Positions 37,079 through 45,369 of a stretch of 59,197 nucleotides of DNA are shown piece by piece. A program made the position numbers and the translations under genes. Within the stretch, counting starts at the first letter, position 1. Each line of letters opens with the position of its first letter. The DNA lies in NCBI GenBank assembly GCA_048173955.1, contig DBEYOB010000185.1, positions 1-59,197 on the forward strand. Reading direction: 5' to 3'. The notes under the pieces were generated by a model. That model saw only the letters and a program-made list of their open reading frames with translations. It made no database searches and was not told the origin of the DNA. The DNA comes from CAZUFB01 sp048173955 (GTDB lineage: Bacteria > Actinomycetota > Coriobacteriia > Coriobacteriales > UMGS124).

Positions 37079-38362
37079 CTACGCCTGTGGCGTGAACACC
37101 ACCTCGCCGTCGGGCGTGCTGCACACCACCGACTCGATTGCATCCACGTCGACCAGGCGGTTGAACAGGTACGCAATGCCGTGGTCGGTGTCCCCGCCCA
37201 GGTAGAAGCCGAATACCACGTTGTAAATCAGCTCCTGGGCATCGGGGCCGTTGTCGAAGACGACGTACTCGCTGCCGTCGGTGAAGCGCACCACGAGGCG
37301 GTCCGGGTAGAGCGCGCCCTCGCCGCCCGACTCGTCGAAGGGGGCCACCAGGCCGATCGGCGAGATGCTCAGCGCCTCACCCGACGCCGCGACGAACTCG
37401 GTCGCCGGCAGCTCCTTGGTCGGCTTGAACACGATGTGCTCCTCGGCATACCCGCCGCTGCCCTGCGCCGGGAGCGACCAATCGAGGCCGTTCTCGTCGG
37501 TCGCGCCGAGCGACGAGGCGAAGTAGCGCACCACATGGGCCTCGGTCGCGGTCGACAGGCTCTCGTCTTTGATGTCGTGGTAGTCGTACGAGGTGCCGAG
37601 CGTCCAGCCGTCTTCGATCTCTTGCTGTGGCGTAGCTCCCTCGAGCCCCGGCGTGCTTATCGCGTCGTCGGGTCCCATGCAAAATGCTCCGTACCCCGCG
37701 TCGTAGCCGCCGGCCCCATCGGGGTTGGCGAGCGTGTAGGTGGCCACGCCGAGGCCGTTCTCGTCGACGAGGCAGTCCTCGACCGTGAGCGTGTACCCGT
37801 TCGTCTCAAGGGTCTGGCCCACCTCCTCGACGTAGTCCCCCACGATGCGCTCCGCCTCCGCCGGGTCGGCCTCGACCCACGTCATCGAGGGCAGCGTGTA
37901 GGGAATCGTCTTGCCCTCCTCGAGCACCTCGTGCATCTCGACGTCCTCCTGGCCCTTGTCGCCGAAGGCGCTCTGGAAGAAGTCGGTCTGCACCGCAGCA
38001 TAGGCCCCGCCGCCCACGAGCATCGCCCCCGCCAGGGCCGCTGCGGCCGCACGGGCCGGCAGGCGGTGGGTCCAGCCCTCGCGCCGCGTCGCATGTCGTC
38101 CGACGCTACCGCGTCCGAGGCCAATGCCCGCACCGGCGGTATCGCGTTCGGCGCGCTCTTCGTTGCGTATCATGTCAACCATCCTTTCGGTGCTGTTGCC
38201 GGGAGCGTCGAGGCCATCGAGCGCCCGGTGCATCAAGGCGCGCAGACGCTCGTCGTCGGATGGGGACCATGTGTCTGACGGAAACCGACCGTCGGATGGG
38301 AGGCGCCCATCGGACGGCAACCGGTCGCGGCCGGCCGTCATGGTGCGTCGCGCTTCCTTCAT
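37079..38362 (-). CDS. Predicted membrane anti-sigma partner (DUF4179-like), copy 2
   Basis: The 427-residue protein has the same layout as copy 1: a cytoplasmic head, a span (AAAAALAGAMLVGGGAYAAV), the juxtamembrane QTDFFQSAFGDKGQEDVE, and an outer beta-rich region with TNGYTLTVEDCLVDENGLGV and LSISPIGLVAPFDES. The head contains three to four tandem 8-residue units of the form RxPSDGRL/W, coded by direct DNA repeats at 38262-38330. Its ATG overlaps the sigma stop by four bases (ATGA). It probably holds the sigma factor inactive until an envelope signal. The signal is unknown. Confidence 0.82.
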   Translation of the reverse strand: MKEARRTMTAGRDRLPSDGRLPSDGRFPSDTWSPSDDERLRALMHRALDGLDAPGNSTERMVDMIRNEERAERDTAGAGIGLGRGSVGRHATRREGWTHRLPARAAAAALAGAMLVGGGAYAAVQTDFFQSAFGDKGQEDVEMHEVLEEGKTIPYTLPSMTWVEADPAEAERIVGDYVEEVGQTLETNGYTLTVEDCLVDENGLGVATYTLANPDGAGGYDAGYGAFCMGPDDAISTPGLEGATPQQEIEDGWTLGTSYDYHDIKDESLSTATEAHVVRYFASSLGATDENGLDWSLPAQGSGGYAEEHIVFKPTKELPATEFVAASGEALSISPIGLVAPFDESGGEGALYPDRLVVRFTDGSEYVVFDNGPDAQELIYNVVFGFYLGGDTDHGIAYLFNRLVDVDAIESVVCSTPDGEVVFTPQA

Positions 38363-38877
38363 CGGTCATCGCCCTCCTTCGTCAAGATGTCCTTGAGCCT
38401 ACGCCTGCCGCGCGTCAGGCGCGTGCGCACCGTCGCCTCGGGAACGCCGAGCATCGCGGCGATCTCGCGAGTCGGGCAATCCTCGTAGTAGTGGAGGTAC
38501 ACCACGTCGCGATAGCGCGCCGGCAGCTTCAGCACCTTTTTCGCGAGGTCCCTCGCAAGGTCCGCCTGCTCCCCGCCGTCGGGGACGTCCGGAGCCGCGA
38601 TCGTCTCGACATAGTCGTCGATGCTTTCGGGACGGCGGCGCAGCGCACGGTAGAGCGACGCGCACTCGTTGACCGTCACGCGGACAAGCCACCGTCTGAC
38701 CAGCTCGTCGTCCCCGCATATCGGGTCGTCGCGGCGCATGGCCCGGTACAGCTTCATGAACGCGTTCTGCATCGCGTCCTCGGCATCGGCCCTGTTGCGC
38801 AGGTAGCCGTAGGCGAGCCTGAACACCATGCCCTTGTTCGCATCCACGCGACGCGCGAACAGCGTCTCGTCAAACAC
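38359..38877 (-). CDS. ECF RNA-polymerase sigma factor, copy 2
   Basis: The 172-residue protein has region 2 (KGMVFRLAYGYLRNRADAED) and region 4 with its helix-turn-helix TREIAAMLGVPEATVRTRLT followed by RGRRRLKDIL. It directs RNA polymerase to a small set of stress promoters. The GTG at 38877 is preferred (GAGGGGG five bases upstream); an upstream GTG at 38937 lacks a ribosome site. It is intact, unlike its neighbour at 36191-36683, and is coupled to its membrane partner by an ATGA overlap. Confidence 0.9.
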   Translation of the reverse strand: MFDETLFARRVDANKGMVFRLAYGYLRNRADAEDAMQNAFMKLYRAMRRDDPICGDDELVRRWLVRVTVNECASLYRALRRRPESIDDYVETIAAPDVPDGGEQADLARDLAKKVLKLPARYRDVVYLHYYEDCPTREIAAMLGVPEATVRTRLTRGRRRLKDILTKEGDDR

Positions 38878-39006
38878 CCATTCCCCCTCTCGGCACTCCC
38901 CGTCCTTTTCCGCCGACGCCGCCCGGCCCGGCAGCACCGTGGTACCGTCGGCCGTCGGGCGCCGTCAAGCGGCCCATCGAATTCCGAAAGGCGCCTTTCA
39001 TCCCAA

Positions 39007-39034
39007 GAAACGCAGAGCGCGCCGCGATGTTTCA
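39007..39034 (-). promoter_or_regulatory. Candidate ECF-type promoter of sigma copy 2
   Basis: On the minus strand TGAAAC (39029-39034) and CGTTTC (39007-39012) are 16 bases apart, matching ECF autoregulatory promoters, 130 bases before the start. It parallels the box before sigma copy 1. Confidence 0.5.
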
Positions 39035-39160
39035 CCGCACGGGGAAACGCCCGGACACCTCCACACGCCCGGCACATCTGCGGCGACGACCGCGCGGGCC
39101 GGGCGGACGACTTGCGGCGGCCTTGGGGCCGGGCGGGCGGCCGAGCGCGAACCGACCAGA

Positions 39161-39288
39161 ACTGCTGTGAGGGCTGACAGCTGTCTAGTTTCTGAAATAC
39201 TTCAAGTAGTGATATTTCTGAGCTGGGGTTTTGTCGTTCCGGCATCCAAATCCCCAAAAACAAACACCTTGTCAGCCCGCACAGCCGT
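39161..39288. repeat. 128-bp inverted-repeat element G, copy 1
   Basis: Left end ACTGCTGTGAGGGCTGACAG and right end CTTGTCAGCCCGCACAGCCGT (complement) are imperfect inverted repeats. TTTCTGAAA lies just inside the left end. The AT-rich centre resembles that of copy 3. It lies between the divergent sigma and htpG genes. The rest of the 685-base gap 38878-39562 holds the sigma promoter and a tandem array. Confidence 0.8.
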
Positions 39289-39339
39289 CGCGCCACCCCC
39301 CCGCGGCCGTCGCGCCACCCCCCCCGCGGCCGTCGCGCC
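39284..39339. repeat. Tandem GCCGTCGCGCC array at the edge of G copy 1
   Basis: Three copies of GCCGTCGCGCC spaced by 22-23 bases with C-rich fillers start in the last bases of the element and run outward. Confidence 0.75.
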
Positions 39340-39562
39340 TCGCCCCGCATCCCAACCGACATATTTCCTCATTCCAACTATGGAGAATACCTTAGTGCAT
39401 TATTGTGAGATATTTACGAAACCGGCAGCTATCTGCCGAACGAGGCGCCCCGGATGAACATCTGCTGGGGTAGAACTGTCCGGACAGACATACCGGTGCC
39501 CCCTCCCGACGACCCCGCCGGCGCGCGGCACCGACCTCGGACGGAAAGGAAGCGCACGGCCC

Positions 39563-41581
39563 ATGAAGCAGTTCCAGACCGAGAGCAAGAAGCTCCTCGA
39601 CCTCATGATCAACTCGATCTACACCAACAAGGAGATCTTCCTGCGCGAGCTCGTGTCCAACGCGTCGGACGCCATCGACAAGCTCGTGTTCAAGAGCCTC
39701 ACCGACTCGAGCATGCAGGTCGACCGCTCCACGCTCGCCATCGAGGTCGGCTTCGACAAAGAGGCGCGCACCATCACCGTGAGCGACAACGGCATCGGCA
39801 TGACCGAGGAGGAGCTCGACCGCAACCTGGGCACGATCGCCCACTCGGGCAGCGAGCAGTTCAAGGCCGACACCGCCGCCGGCGCAGGCGAGGGCGCCGA
39901 GGGCGCGGCGCTCAAGAGCGGCGAGGTCGACGTCATCGGCCAGTTCGGCGTTGGCTTCTACTCCTCGTTCATGGTGGCCTCCAAGGTGCGCGTCGTGAGC
40001 CGCGCGTTCGGCTCCGACAAGGCGTACGCCTGGGAGTCCGACGGCGTGAACGGCTACGAGGTCTCCCCCGCGCAGGCCGGCGAGCGCGACGGCGCCGACG
40101 ACCACGGCACCACGGTGACCCTCTACCTGCGTCCCTCGACCGAAGAGGAGAACACCGACGGCCTGCTCTCGGAGTGGCGCCTCAAGGACCTCGTCCGCAA
40201 GTACTCCAACTACGTGCACCATCCCATCAAGATGGAGGTCACCAAGCGCCGCGAGCTCCCCAAGCCCGAGGACGCCGGCGACGACTACAAGCCGCAGTAC
40301 GAGAGCTACCAGGAGCTCGAGACCGTCAACTCCATCACGCCCATCTGGCACAAGCGCTCCTCCGAGGTGAGCCAGGAGGACTACAACGGGTTCTACAAGG
40401 CCACGTTCCACGACTTCGCCGACCCGGCGCGCACGATCTCGTTCCACGCCGAGGGGCGCATCACCTACGACGTGCTGCTCTTCGTGCCGTCGGCGGCGCC
40501 GTTCGACCTCTACAGCAAGGACTACAAGAAGGGCCTGGCGCTCTACCAGTCCAACGTGCTCATCCAGGAAAAGTGCGAGGAGCTCGTCCCCGACTACTAC
40601 AACTTCGTGCGCGGCGTCGTCGACTCCCCCGACGTGTCGCTCAACATCTCGCGCGAGACGCTGCAGCAGAACTCGCAGCTGCGCGCCATCGCCCGCCAGG
40701 TCGAGAAGAAGATCCACACCGACCTCCTGAAGTGGGTCGACGACGACCGCGCAGGCTATGAGAAGTTCTTCGCCAACTTCGGCCGCGGGCTCAAGTTCGG
40801 TATCTACGCGAGCTACGGCATGATGGCAGGCGAGCTGGCCGACCTCATGCTGTTCTGGAGCGCGCGCGAGGGCAAGCTCGTGACGTTCAAGGAGTACGTC
40901 GCCGGCATGGCCGAGGGGCAGGACAAGATCTACTACGCCGCCGGCGAGTCGCGCGAGCGTCTCGAGAAGACCCCCGCGGTGAAGGGCGCCCTGGCGCACG
41001 GCTACGACGTGCTGCTGTGCACCGAGGACGTTGACGAGTTCATGTTCCAGGCCATGCGCTCCTACCACGTGGCCGAGATCGCAGGCATCGAGCCCACCGA
41101 CGACGACCCCGGCACCCCCGCCGTCCCCGCGCGCGACCTGGAGTTCGCCAACGTCGCCGATGCCAAGCTCGACCTGGCGACCGAGGAGGAGAAGCAGCAG
41201 GCCGAGAAGGCCGCCGACGAAAACCGCGGCCTCATCGACGCCGTGAAGGAGGCCCTGGGCGACAAGGTGGCCAGCGTCGAGGTCGCGGCCGGCCTGGGCG
41301 ACTCCCCCGCCGCCGTCACCGCCGAGGGACCGGTGTCCCTGGAGATGGAGCGCCTCATGGCGCAGGGGCCCGAATCGGCCTACGCCCCCAAGGCTCAGCG
41401 CGTGCTGCAGCTCAACCCGACGCACGCCGTGTTCGGCAAGCTCGCGGCGGCGCAGGAGGCCGGCGACAAGGACAAGGTCGCGCTCTACGCGAGCCTGCTG
41501 CTCGACCAGGCCCTGCTCGTAGCCGGCATGCCGGTGGAGGACCCGGTGAAGTTCGCCGAGAACGTCTGCGAGCTGATGTAG
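39563..41581 (+). CDS. htpG: Molecular chaperone HtpG (Hsp90)
   Basis: The 672-residue protein has the GHKL ATPase motifs of Hsp90: LVSNASDAIDKL (ATP-site Asn/Asp at 33-37), DNGIGM (75-80), GTIAHSGSEQF and IGQFGVGFYSSF. The middle and C-terminal dimer domains are complete. It is a cytoplasmic ATP-driven chaperone for late folding under stress. A short Gly/Ala/Glu-rich insertion (AAGAGEGAEGAALKSG) sits in the lid region. GGAAAGGA lies about 12 bases upstream. No CIRCE or HspR-type operator is seen before the gene. Copies of element G lie on both sides. Confidence 0.97.
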   Translation: MKQFQTESKKLLDLMINSIYTNKEIFLRELVSNASDAIDKLVFKSLTDSSMQVDRSTLAIEVGFDKEARTITVSDNGIGMTEEELDRNLGTIAHSGSEQFKADTAAGAGEGAEGAALKSGEVDVIGQFGVGFYSSFMVASKVRVVSRAFGSDKAYAWESDGVNGYEVSPAQAGERDGADDHGTTVTLYLRPSTEEENTDGLLSEWRLKDLVRKYSNYVHHPIKMEVTKRRELPKPEDAGDDYKPQYESYQELETVNSITPIWHKRSSEVSQEDYNGFYKATFHDFADPARTISFHAEGRITYDVLLFVPSAAPFDLYSKDYKKGLALYQSNVLIQEKCEELVPDYYNFVRGVVDSPDVSLNISRETLQQNSQLRAIARQVEKKIHTDLLKWVDDDRAGYEKFFANFGRGLKFGIYASYGMMAGELADLMLFWSAREGKLVTFKEYVAGMAEGQDKIYYAAGESRERLEKTPAVKGALAHGYDVLLCTEDVDEFMFQAMRSYHVAEIAGIEPTDDDPGTPAVPARDLEFANVADAKLDLATEEEKQQAEKAADENRGLIDAVKEALGDKVASVEVAAGLGDSPAAVTAEGPVSLEMERLMAQGPESAYAPKAQRVLQLNPTHAVFGKLAAAQEAGDKDKVALYASLLLDQALLVAGMPVEDPVKFAENVCELM

Positions 41582-41685
41582 CGCAGTGCGGGTTGGCCCC
41601 GCACGGCCGGGACCGCCCCGCACAGCCGTGCGGGCGGACGGCTGTGCGGGGCGGGGGGGGCCGGACGGCTGCGCGGGCCAACCCG

Positions 41686-41814
41686 ACGGCCGTGCGGGCT
41701 GATAGGCTTTCTGTATTGATACTCATTCGCTAGACGTTCGATAAAGCCGCTGGTAGACGCTGTGCGAGCTGACTGACTTTCAGAAATGTAACAGCTGTCA
41801 GCCCGCACAGCCGT
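41686..41814. repeat. 129-bp inverted-repeat element G, copy 2
   Basis: Ends ACGGCCGTGCGGGCTGATAG and (complement of) CAGCTGTCAGCCCGCACAG pair. TTTCAGAAA lies inside the right end. The centre differs from copies 1 and 3. The preceding 41590-41685 is a dense array of short GCCGTGCGGG-like palindromes. Together they fill the 328-base gap between htpG and the convergent small gene. Confidence 0.8.
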
Positions 41815-41909
41815 TAAGGAGCCGCATCCGTCAAGGGGCCGCGCCCGTCATCGGCCGCCGCCATCGGCAGCCGCCGTCGGCCGCCAGTCCGCGCAGCCTC
41901 CCGCCCGGC

Positions 41910-42305
41910 CTACCCTCGCTTGGACCCCTGGCGCCCCATGCCGCCCTTGTGGCCCGACGCCTTGTTGGGACCGATACCCTTGCCCGCCGAAGACCTGCCC
42001 TGCGGCGGCAGGGGCTTCCCCGCCCCGGACGCTCCCCGTCCGGGCACCGCGACCCCGGCGTCTCCGCTCTCGCCGGCCGCCTTGCCGGGTGCGGCGTGCC
42101 GCCCCGGCCGGGCGCCGCGCCGGCCCTTTTCGCCCGCCTTGGCGGCAAGAGCCTGCAGCCACAGCTCGCGCTGCCGGTCGCGATCGCGCTGGTTCTCGCG
42201 CTGCCTCTCGCGCTCGCGCTGTCGGCCGGGCGCACCCCCGTCTCCTGGCTCCCCCATCGGGGCGCACCCCCCGCCGGGCTGCGCGCCGGCCACGTCGGCT
42301 CCCAT
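41910..42305 (-). CDS. Small basic low-complexity protein coupled to HelD
   Basis: The 131-residue protein begins MGADVAGAQPGGG. It has a charged central helix rich in Arg, Glu and Gln (RQRERERQRENQRDRDRQRE, then LWLQALAAKAGEK) and a Gly/Lys/Arg-rich disordered tail ending GRQGSKRG. No family is recognised. The helicase stop and this ATG are only 4 bases apart, with AGGAAGG in the end of the helicase gene, so translation is coupled. A nucleic-acid or RNA-polymerase accessory role is possible, from charge and context only. Confidence 0.6.
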   Translation of the reverse strand: MGADVAGAQPGGGCAPMGEPGDGGAPGRQRERERQRENQRDRDRQRELWLQALAAKAGEKGRRGARPGRHAAPGKAAGESGDAGVAVPGRGASGAGKPLPPQGRSSAGKGIGPNKASGHKGGMGRQGSKRG

Positions 42306-42309
42306 GCCG

Positions 42310-44502
42310 CTAACCTTCCTGCGCCGCGCCACGCGCCGGACCCTCGTCCGCCGGGTCGCCCTCGCCGTTCACCCCGGCGGCGCCCACCAGAAGCGGGGTC
42401 AGCTCGCCCTGGGCGACGACCGTCACGTGCTGCGTCGCGCGCGAGACGGCGGTGTAGAGCCTGCGCCGCGCCAGGTCGTCGCCCGCGGGGAACTCCTCCG
42501 CCTGCGCGTCGGGGACGATGACGCGGTCGAACTCGAGCCCCTTGGCAAGCGCCAGGTCGATGAGCACCACGCCGCGCTCGGGCAGCGTCGACCCCTCGCG
42601 CACCACCGTCGGCGCCTCGTCGCCCATCTCCTCGGTCAGGAGCTTCGAAAGCCACCGGACGCGCGCGGGGCTGTTCACCACCACGGCCGCCAGGCCCTCC
42701 TCGCCGGCGGCCTCGCGCACGGCGGCGACCATCTCCGCCCGATAGGCGTCCAGGTCGGCGCAGGCGACGATGCGCGGCTCCTCCCCCGGCCGGCGCACCG
42801 ACGACAGCTTGATCCGCTCGTCCTCGGGCAGCAGGCGCGCGAACAGCGCGGTAATCTCGGGCGACGAGCGGTAGCTCGTCATGAGCTCGCACTCGTCGAC
42901 CTGCCCGCGCTCGGCCTCGAACACCGCGCGAATCTCGTCGAAGCCCGCCGTCCCGGGGCGGATGGCCTGGTTGGGGTCGCCCAGCATCAGGAAGTGGGCG
43001 CGCGCGAAGTAGCGGGCGAGCACCATGAGCTGGGCGGCGGAATAGTCCTGCACCTCGTCGACCATGACGAACTTTGCGGAAAGGTCCGCCTTGCCGGTCA
43101 GCGCCAGCTTCAGGTAGACCCATTCGACCGCGGAGAGGCTGAGCGCGCCGAGCATCCGCATGCCGATACGGTCGTAGCGCAGCCAGTCCCCGCGCTCGAC
43201 CACCTCCGCCGCCTGCGCACACAGCCCGTCCGCATACTCGCGCGCGCATGCGGCGAGCTCCTCCTCGTCCTGCAGGTCGACGGGGCGCCCGAACACGCGG
43301 TCCTGCTCGTCGTCGTCCATCGCCGCAAGCTCGTCGCGCAGCGAGTCGCTGCCCGCAAGCTGGTCGGCGCGCCGTTCGAGCTTCTCGAGCAGGTCCTCCT
43401 CCACGAGCGCCATGCGCCGCGGGCCCATGGGGACGCGCGCGTGCTTCTCGATCGTCTTCCACACCTGCTCGACGGTGAGCAGCACCCGGTCGCCCACCCG
43501 CACCTCGGCGACGTCGGCCGGCTCGAGCGCGAGCCCCGCAACCCCCTCGTCGATGCGCCGCAGGGTCGCGGGGTCGGTGTCGTTGCCCAGGCTGCGGTCG
43601 CCCGGGCCGAGGAGCGCCATGAGCTCGGGCCACATGAGCGTGCGGGGGTTCTTCTCGCCCAGCTCGGGCAGGACGTCTTTGATGTAGCGCGCGAACACCG
43701 GGTTGGGCGTGATGAGGTAGACCTGCTCGGCGTTCAGGCTCGCCCGCTCGCGGAACAGCAGAAACGCGATGCGCTGCAGCATGACCGACGTCTTGCCGCT
43801 GCCGGCGACCCCGCGCACGAGCAGCGCCGGGACGTCCTCGTGGCGGATGACGAGGTTCTGCTCCCTCTGGATCGTCGCCGTGATGGCCTGGAGCTGGGCG
43901 GAGCGGTGCTGGGAGAGCGATTCGAGCAGCATCGGGTCCTCGATGGCGACCGTCGTGTCGAAATACGCGTTGAGCCGGTCGCGGTCGACGTCGAACTGGC
44001 GGCGCAGCTGGAGGTCGACCTCGATGGTGCGGCCGTTCGCCTCGTAGGACGTGGGGCCCGTCTGCTGGTTGTAGTAGGTCTCGGCGACCGGCGAGCGCCA
44101 GTCGACGACGATCTGGCGGTGCATCTCGTCGGCGATGCCGGCGCTTCCGAGGTAGATGTCGCGCGGCTCGGCGCGGTGCGGGAACTTGAGCCGCACCTTG
44201 GCGAAGTAGGGCTTGCGCAAAAGCTGCCGGGCGCGCGCGAGGTTCTCGGCGTCGAGGTCGATGGAGATGTTGAAGCTGTCGACCACGTTGTTCATGACGG
44301 CGATCGCCGAGTAGGTCTCCATGTCGACGTCGGCGTTGAAGCGGTCGAAGTCGAGCGAGAGCTCGTCGTTCATGTCTCCCTTGAAGCCCTGGACCTCCTT
44401 GAGGTTGGCCTCGAGGCGCTCGGCGAAGGTCCGCTCGAGCCGCTGCAGCTTGGCGTAGGTCTCGCTCAGATGGCGCTGCTCTTCTTCGAAAATGGGGTCC
44501 AT
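42310..44502 (-). CDS. helD: HelD-like UvrD/Rep-family helicase
   Basis: The 730-residue protein starts with a long coiled coil (EEEQRHLSETYAKLQRLERT, residues ~5-45), then a split superfamily 1 motor: VRGVAGSGKTSV (residues 229-240), a large inserted domain, FVMVDEVQDYSAAQL, LMLGDPNQAI, MTSYRSSPEI, and the C-terminal KGLEFDRVIV and LYTAVSRATQHVTVV. The N-terminal coil and split motor are typical of HelD, which binds RNA polymerase and pulls it off DNA after stalling. GGGGGAGGG precedes the ATG. It is followed at once by the small basic gene and is divergent from the ArsC-like gene. Confidence 0.9.
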   Translation of the reverse strand: MDPIFEEEQRHLSETYAKLQRLERTFAERLEANLKEVQGFKGDMNDELSLDFDRFNADVDMETYSAIAVMNNVVDSFNISIDLDAENLARARQLLRKPYFAKVRLKFPHRAEPRDIYLGSAGIADEMHRQIVVDWRSPVAETYYNQQTGPTSYEANGRTIEVDLQLRRQFDVDRDRLNAYFDTTVAIEDPMLLESLSQHRSAQLQAITATIQREQNLVIRHEDVPALLVRGVAGSGKTSVMLQRIAFLLFRERASLNAEQVYLITPNPVFARYIKDVLPELGEKNPRTLMWPELMALLGPGDRSLGNDTDPATLRRIDEGVAGLALEPADVAEVRVGDRVLLTVEQVWKTIEKHARVPMGPRRMALVEEDLLEKLERRADQLAGSDSLRDELAAMDDDEQDRVFGRPVDLQDEEELAACAREYADGLCAQAAEVVERGDWLRYDRIGMRMLGALSLSAVEWVYLKLALTGKADLSAKFVMVDEVQDYSAAQLMVLARYFARAHFLMLGDPNQAIRPGTAGFDEIRAVFEAERGQVDECELMTSYRSSPEITALFARLLPEDERIKLSSVRRPGEEPRIVACADLDAYRAEMVAAVREAAGEEGLAAVVVNSPARVRWLSKLLTEEMGDEAPTVVREGSTLPERGVVLIDLALAKGLEFDRVIVPDAQAEEFPAGDDLARRRLYTAVSRATQHVTVVAQGELTPLLVGAAGVNGEGDPADEGPARGAAQEG

Positions 44503-44665
44503 CGGCCCTCCCCCGGTCGGTCATGGACGCGCTCCGGCGCTCGGGTGCGCCGCGCAATGAGCGAATCATTGTAGCGGCCCGCGATGGCGTATGCGTGAAG
44601 CGCTCGACAGTTGACGTACAATCGTGCGGAAACGGGGCAAGCCAAAACCGCGGAAGGACGGCGCC

Positions 44666-45007
44666 ATGAACATCCAGATCTTCGGCACCAAGAAGTCGTT
44701 CGACTCCAAGAAGGCCGAACGCTACTTCAAGGAGCGCCGCATCAAGTACCAGTACATCGACATGAAGGAGAAGGGGCTGAGCAAAGGCGAGCTCGCGTCG
44801 GTGGCCCAGGCGGTCGGCGGCCTCGACGCCCTCATCGACCCCGACTGCAAGGACGCCCAGCTCGTCGCGCTCGTCAAATACCTCGCCGCAGACCAGCGCA
44901 TGGAGAAGGTGCTCGAGAACCAGCAGATCCTGCGCACCCCCATCGTGCGCAACGGGAAGCAGGCCACCGTGGGCTACCAGCCCGACGTGTGGAAGGGCTG
45001 GGAGTAG
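44666..45007 (+). CDS. ArsC/Spx-family protein lacking the catalytic cysteine
   Basis: The 113-residue protein has the ArsC/Spx thioredoxin-like fold: MNIQIFGTKKSFDSKKAERY, an FKERRIKYQYIDMK strand, LRTPIVRNGKQATVGY. In arsenate reductases the first loop carries a cysteine (CxxC or C-x5-R-like). Here that place is KKSFDSKK and no cysteine remains there, so arsenate reduction is unlikely. A regulatory, Spx-like role or another redox-free function is possible. GGAAGGA before the ATG at 44666 sets the start. It is divergent from helD. Confidence 0.85.
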   Translation: MNIQIFGTKKSFDSKKAERYFKERRIKYQYIDMKEKGLSKGELASVAQAVGGLDALIDPDCKDAQLVALVKYLAADQRMEKVLENQQILRTPIVRNGKQATVGYQPDVWKGWE

Positions 45008-45047
45008 AGTCGCGCAGGCGGGGCGGCCGGCCGGCGGAAGGCCAAGT

Positions 45048-45175
45048 ACGGCTGTGCGGGGTGACAGCTGGTAAGTTTCTGAAAAGCTATCAGATTTTAT
45101 ATTTTTGACCAGGCATTTTGCCGCACATCGGGCGCGTCTTTCAGAAAGTAGACAGCTGTCAGCCCGCACAGCCGT
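45048..45175. repeat. 128-bp inverted-repeat element G, copy 3
   Basis: Ends ACGGCTGTGCGGGGTGACAG and (complement of) ACAGCTGTCAGCCCGCACAG form the best inverted pair of the three copies, about 36 bases long with TTTCTGAAA/TTTCAGAAA inside. The centre is AT-rich. Confidence 0.85.
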
Positions 45176-45236
45176 TTCCGAAGGCACGCAGCCGTTTCCG
45201 GGGGGCACGCAGCCGTTTCCGGGGGCACGCAGCCGC
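45165..45236. repeat. 20-bp tandem array at the edge of G copy 3
   Basis: The unit GCACGCAGCCGTTTCCGG is repeated about three times, starting from the last bases (AGCCGTTTCCG) of the element itself. Confidence 0.8.
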
Positions 45237-45369
45237 CCGACCAACCCCGGCCCGCCCGGGCGACCCCTCGGCATCCTTTGCAAGCGCGTTACGCCGTCTT
45301 GACCGGCGGGGGCCGCAGCCTTATAGTTCCACCCAACCGCAAAGCGCAGCCAAAGGCTAAGACCGGGGA

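Noticed and set aside
39289..39562. Heat-shock operator (CIRCE or HspR type) before htpG
   Set aside because: No TTAGCACTC-N9-GAGTGCTAA or CTTGAGT-N7-ACTCAAG pattern was found.
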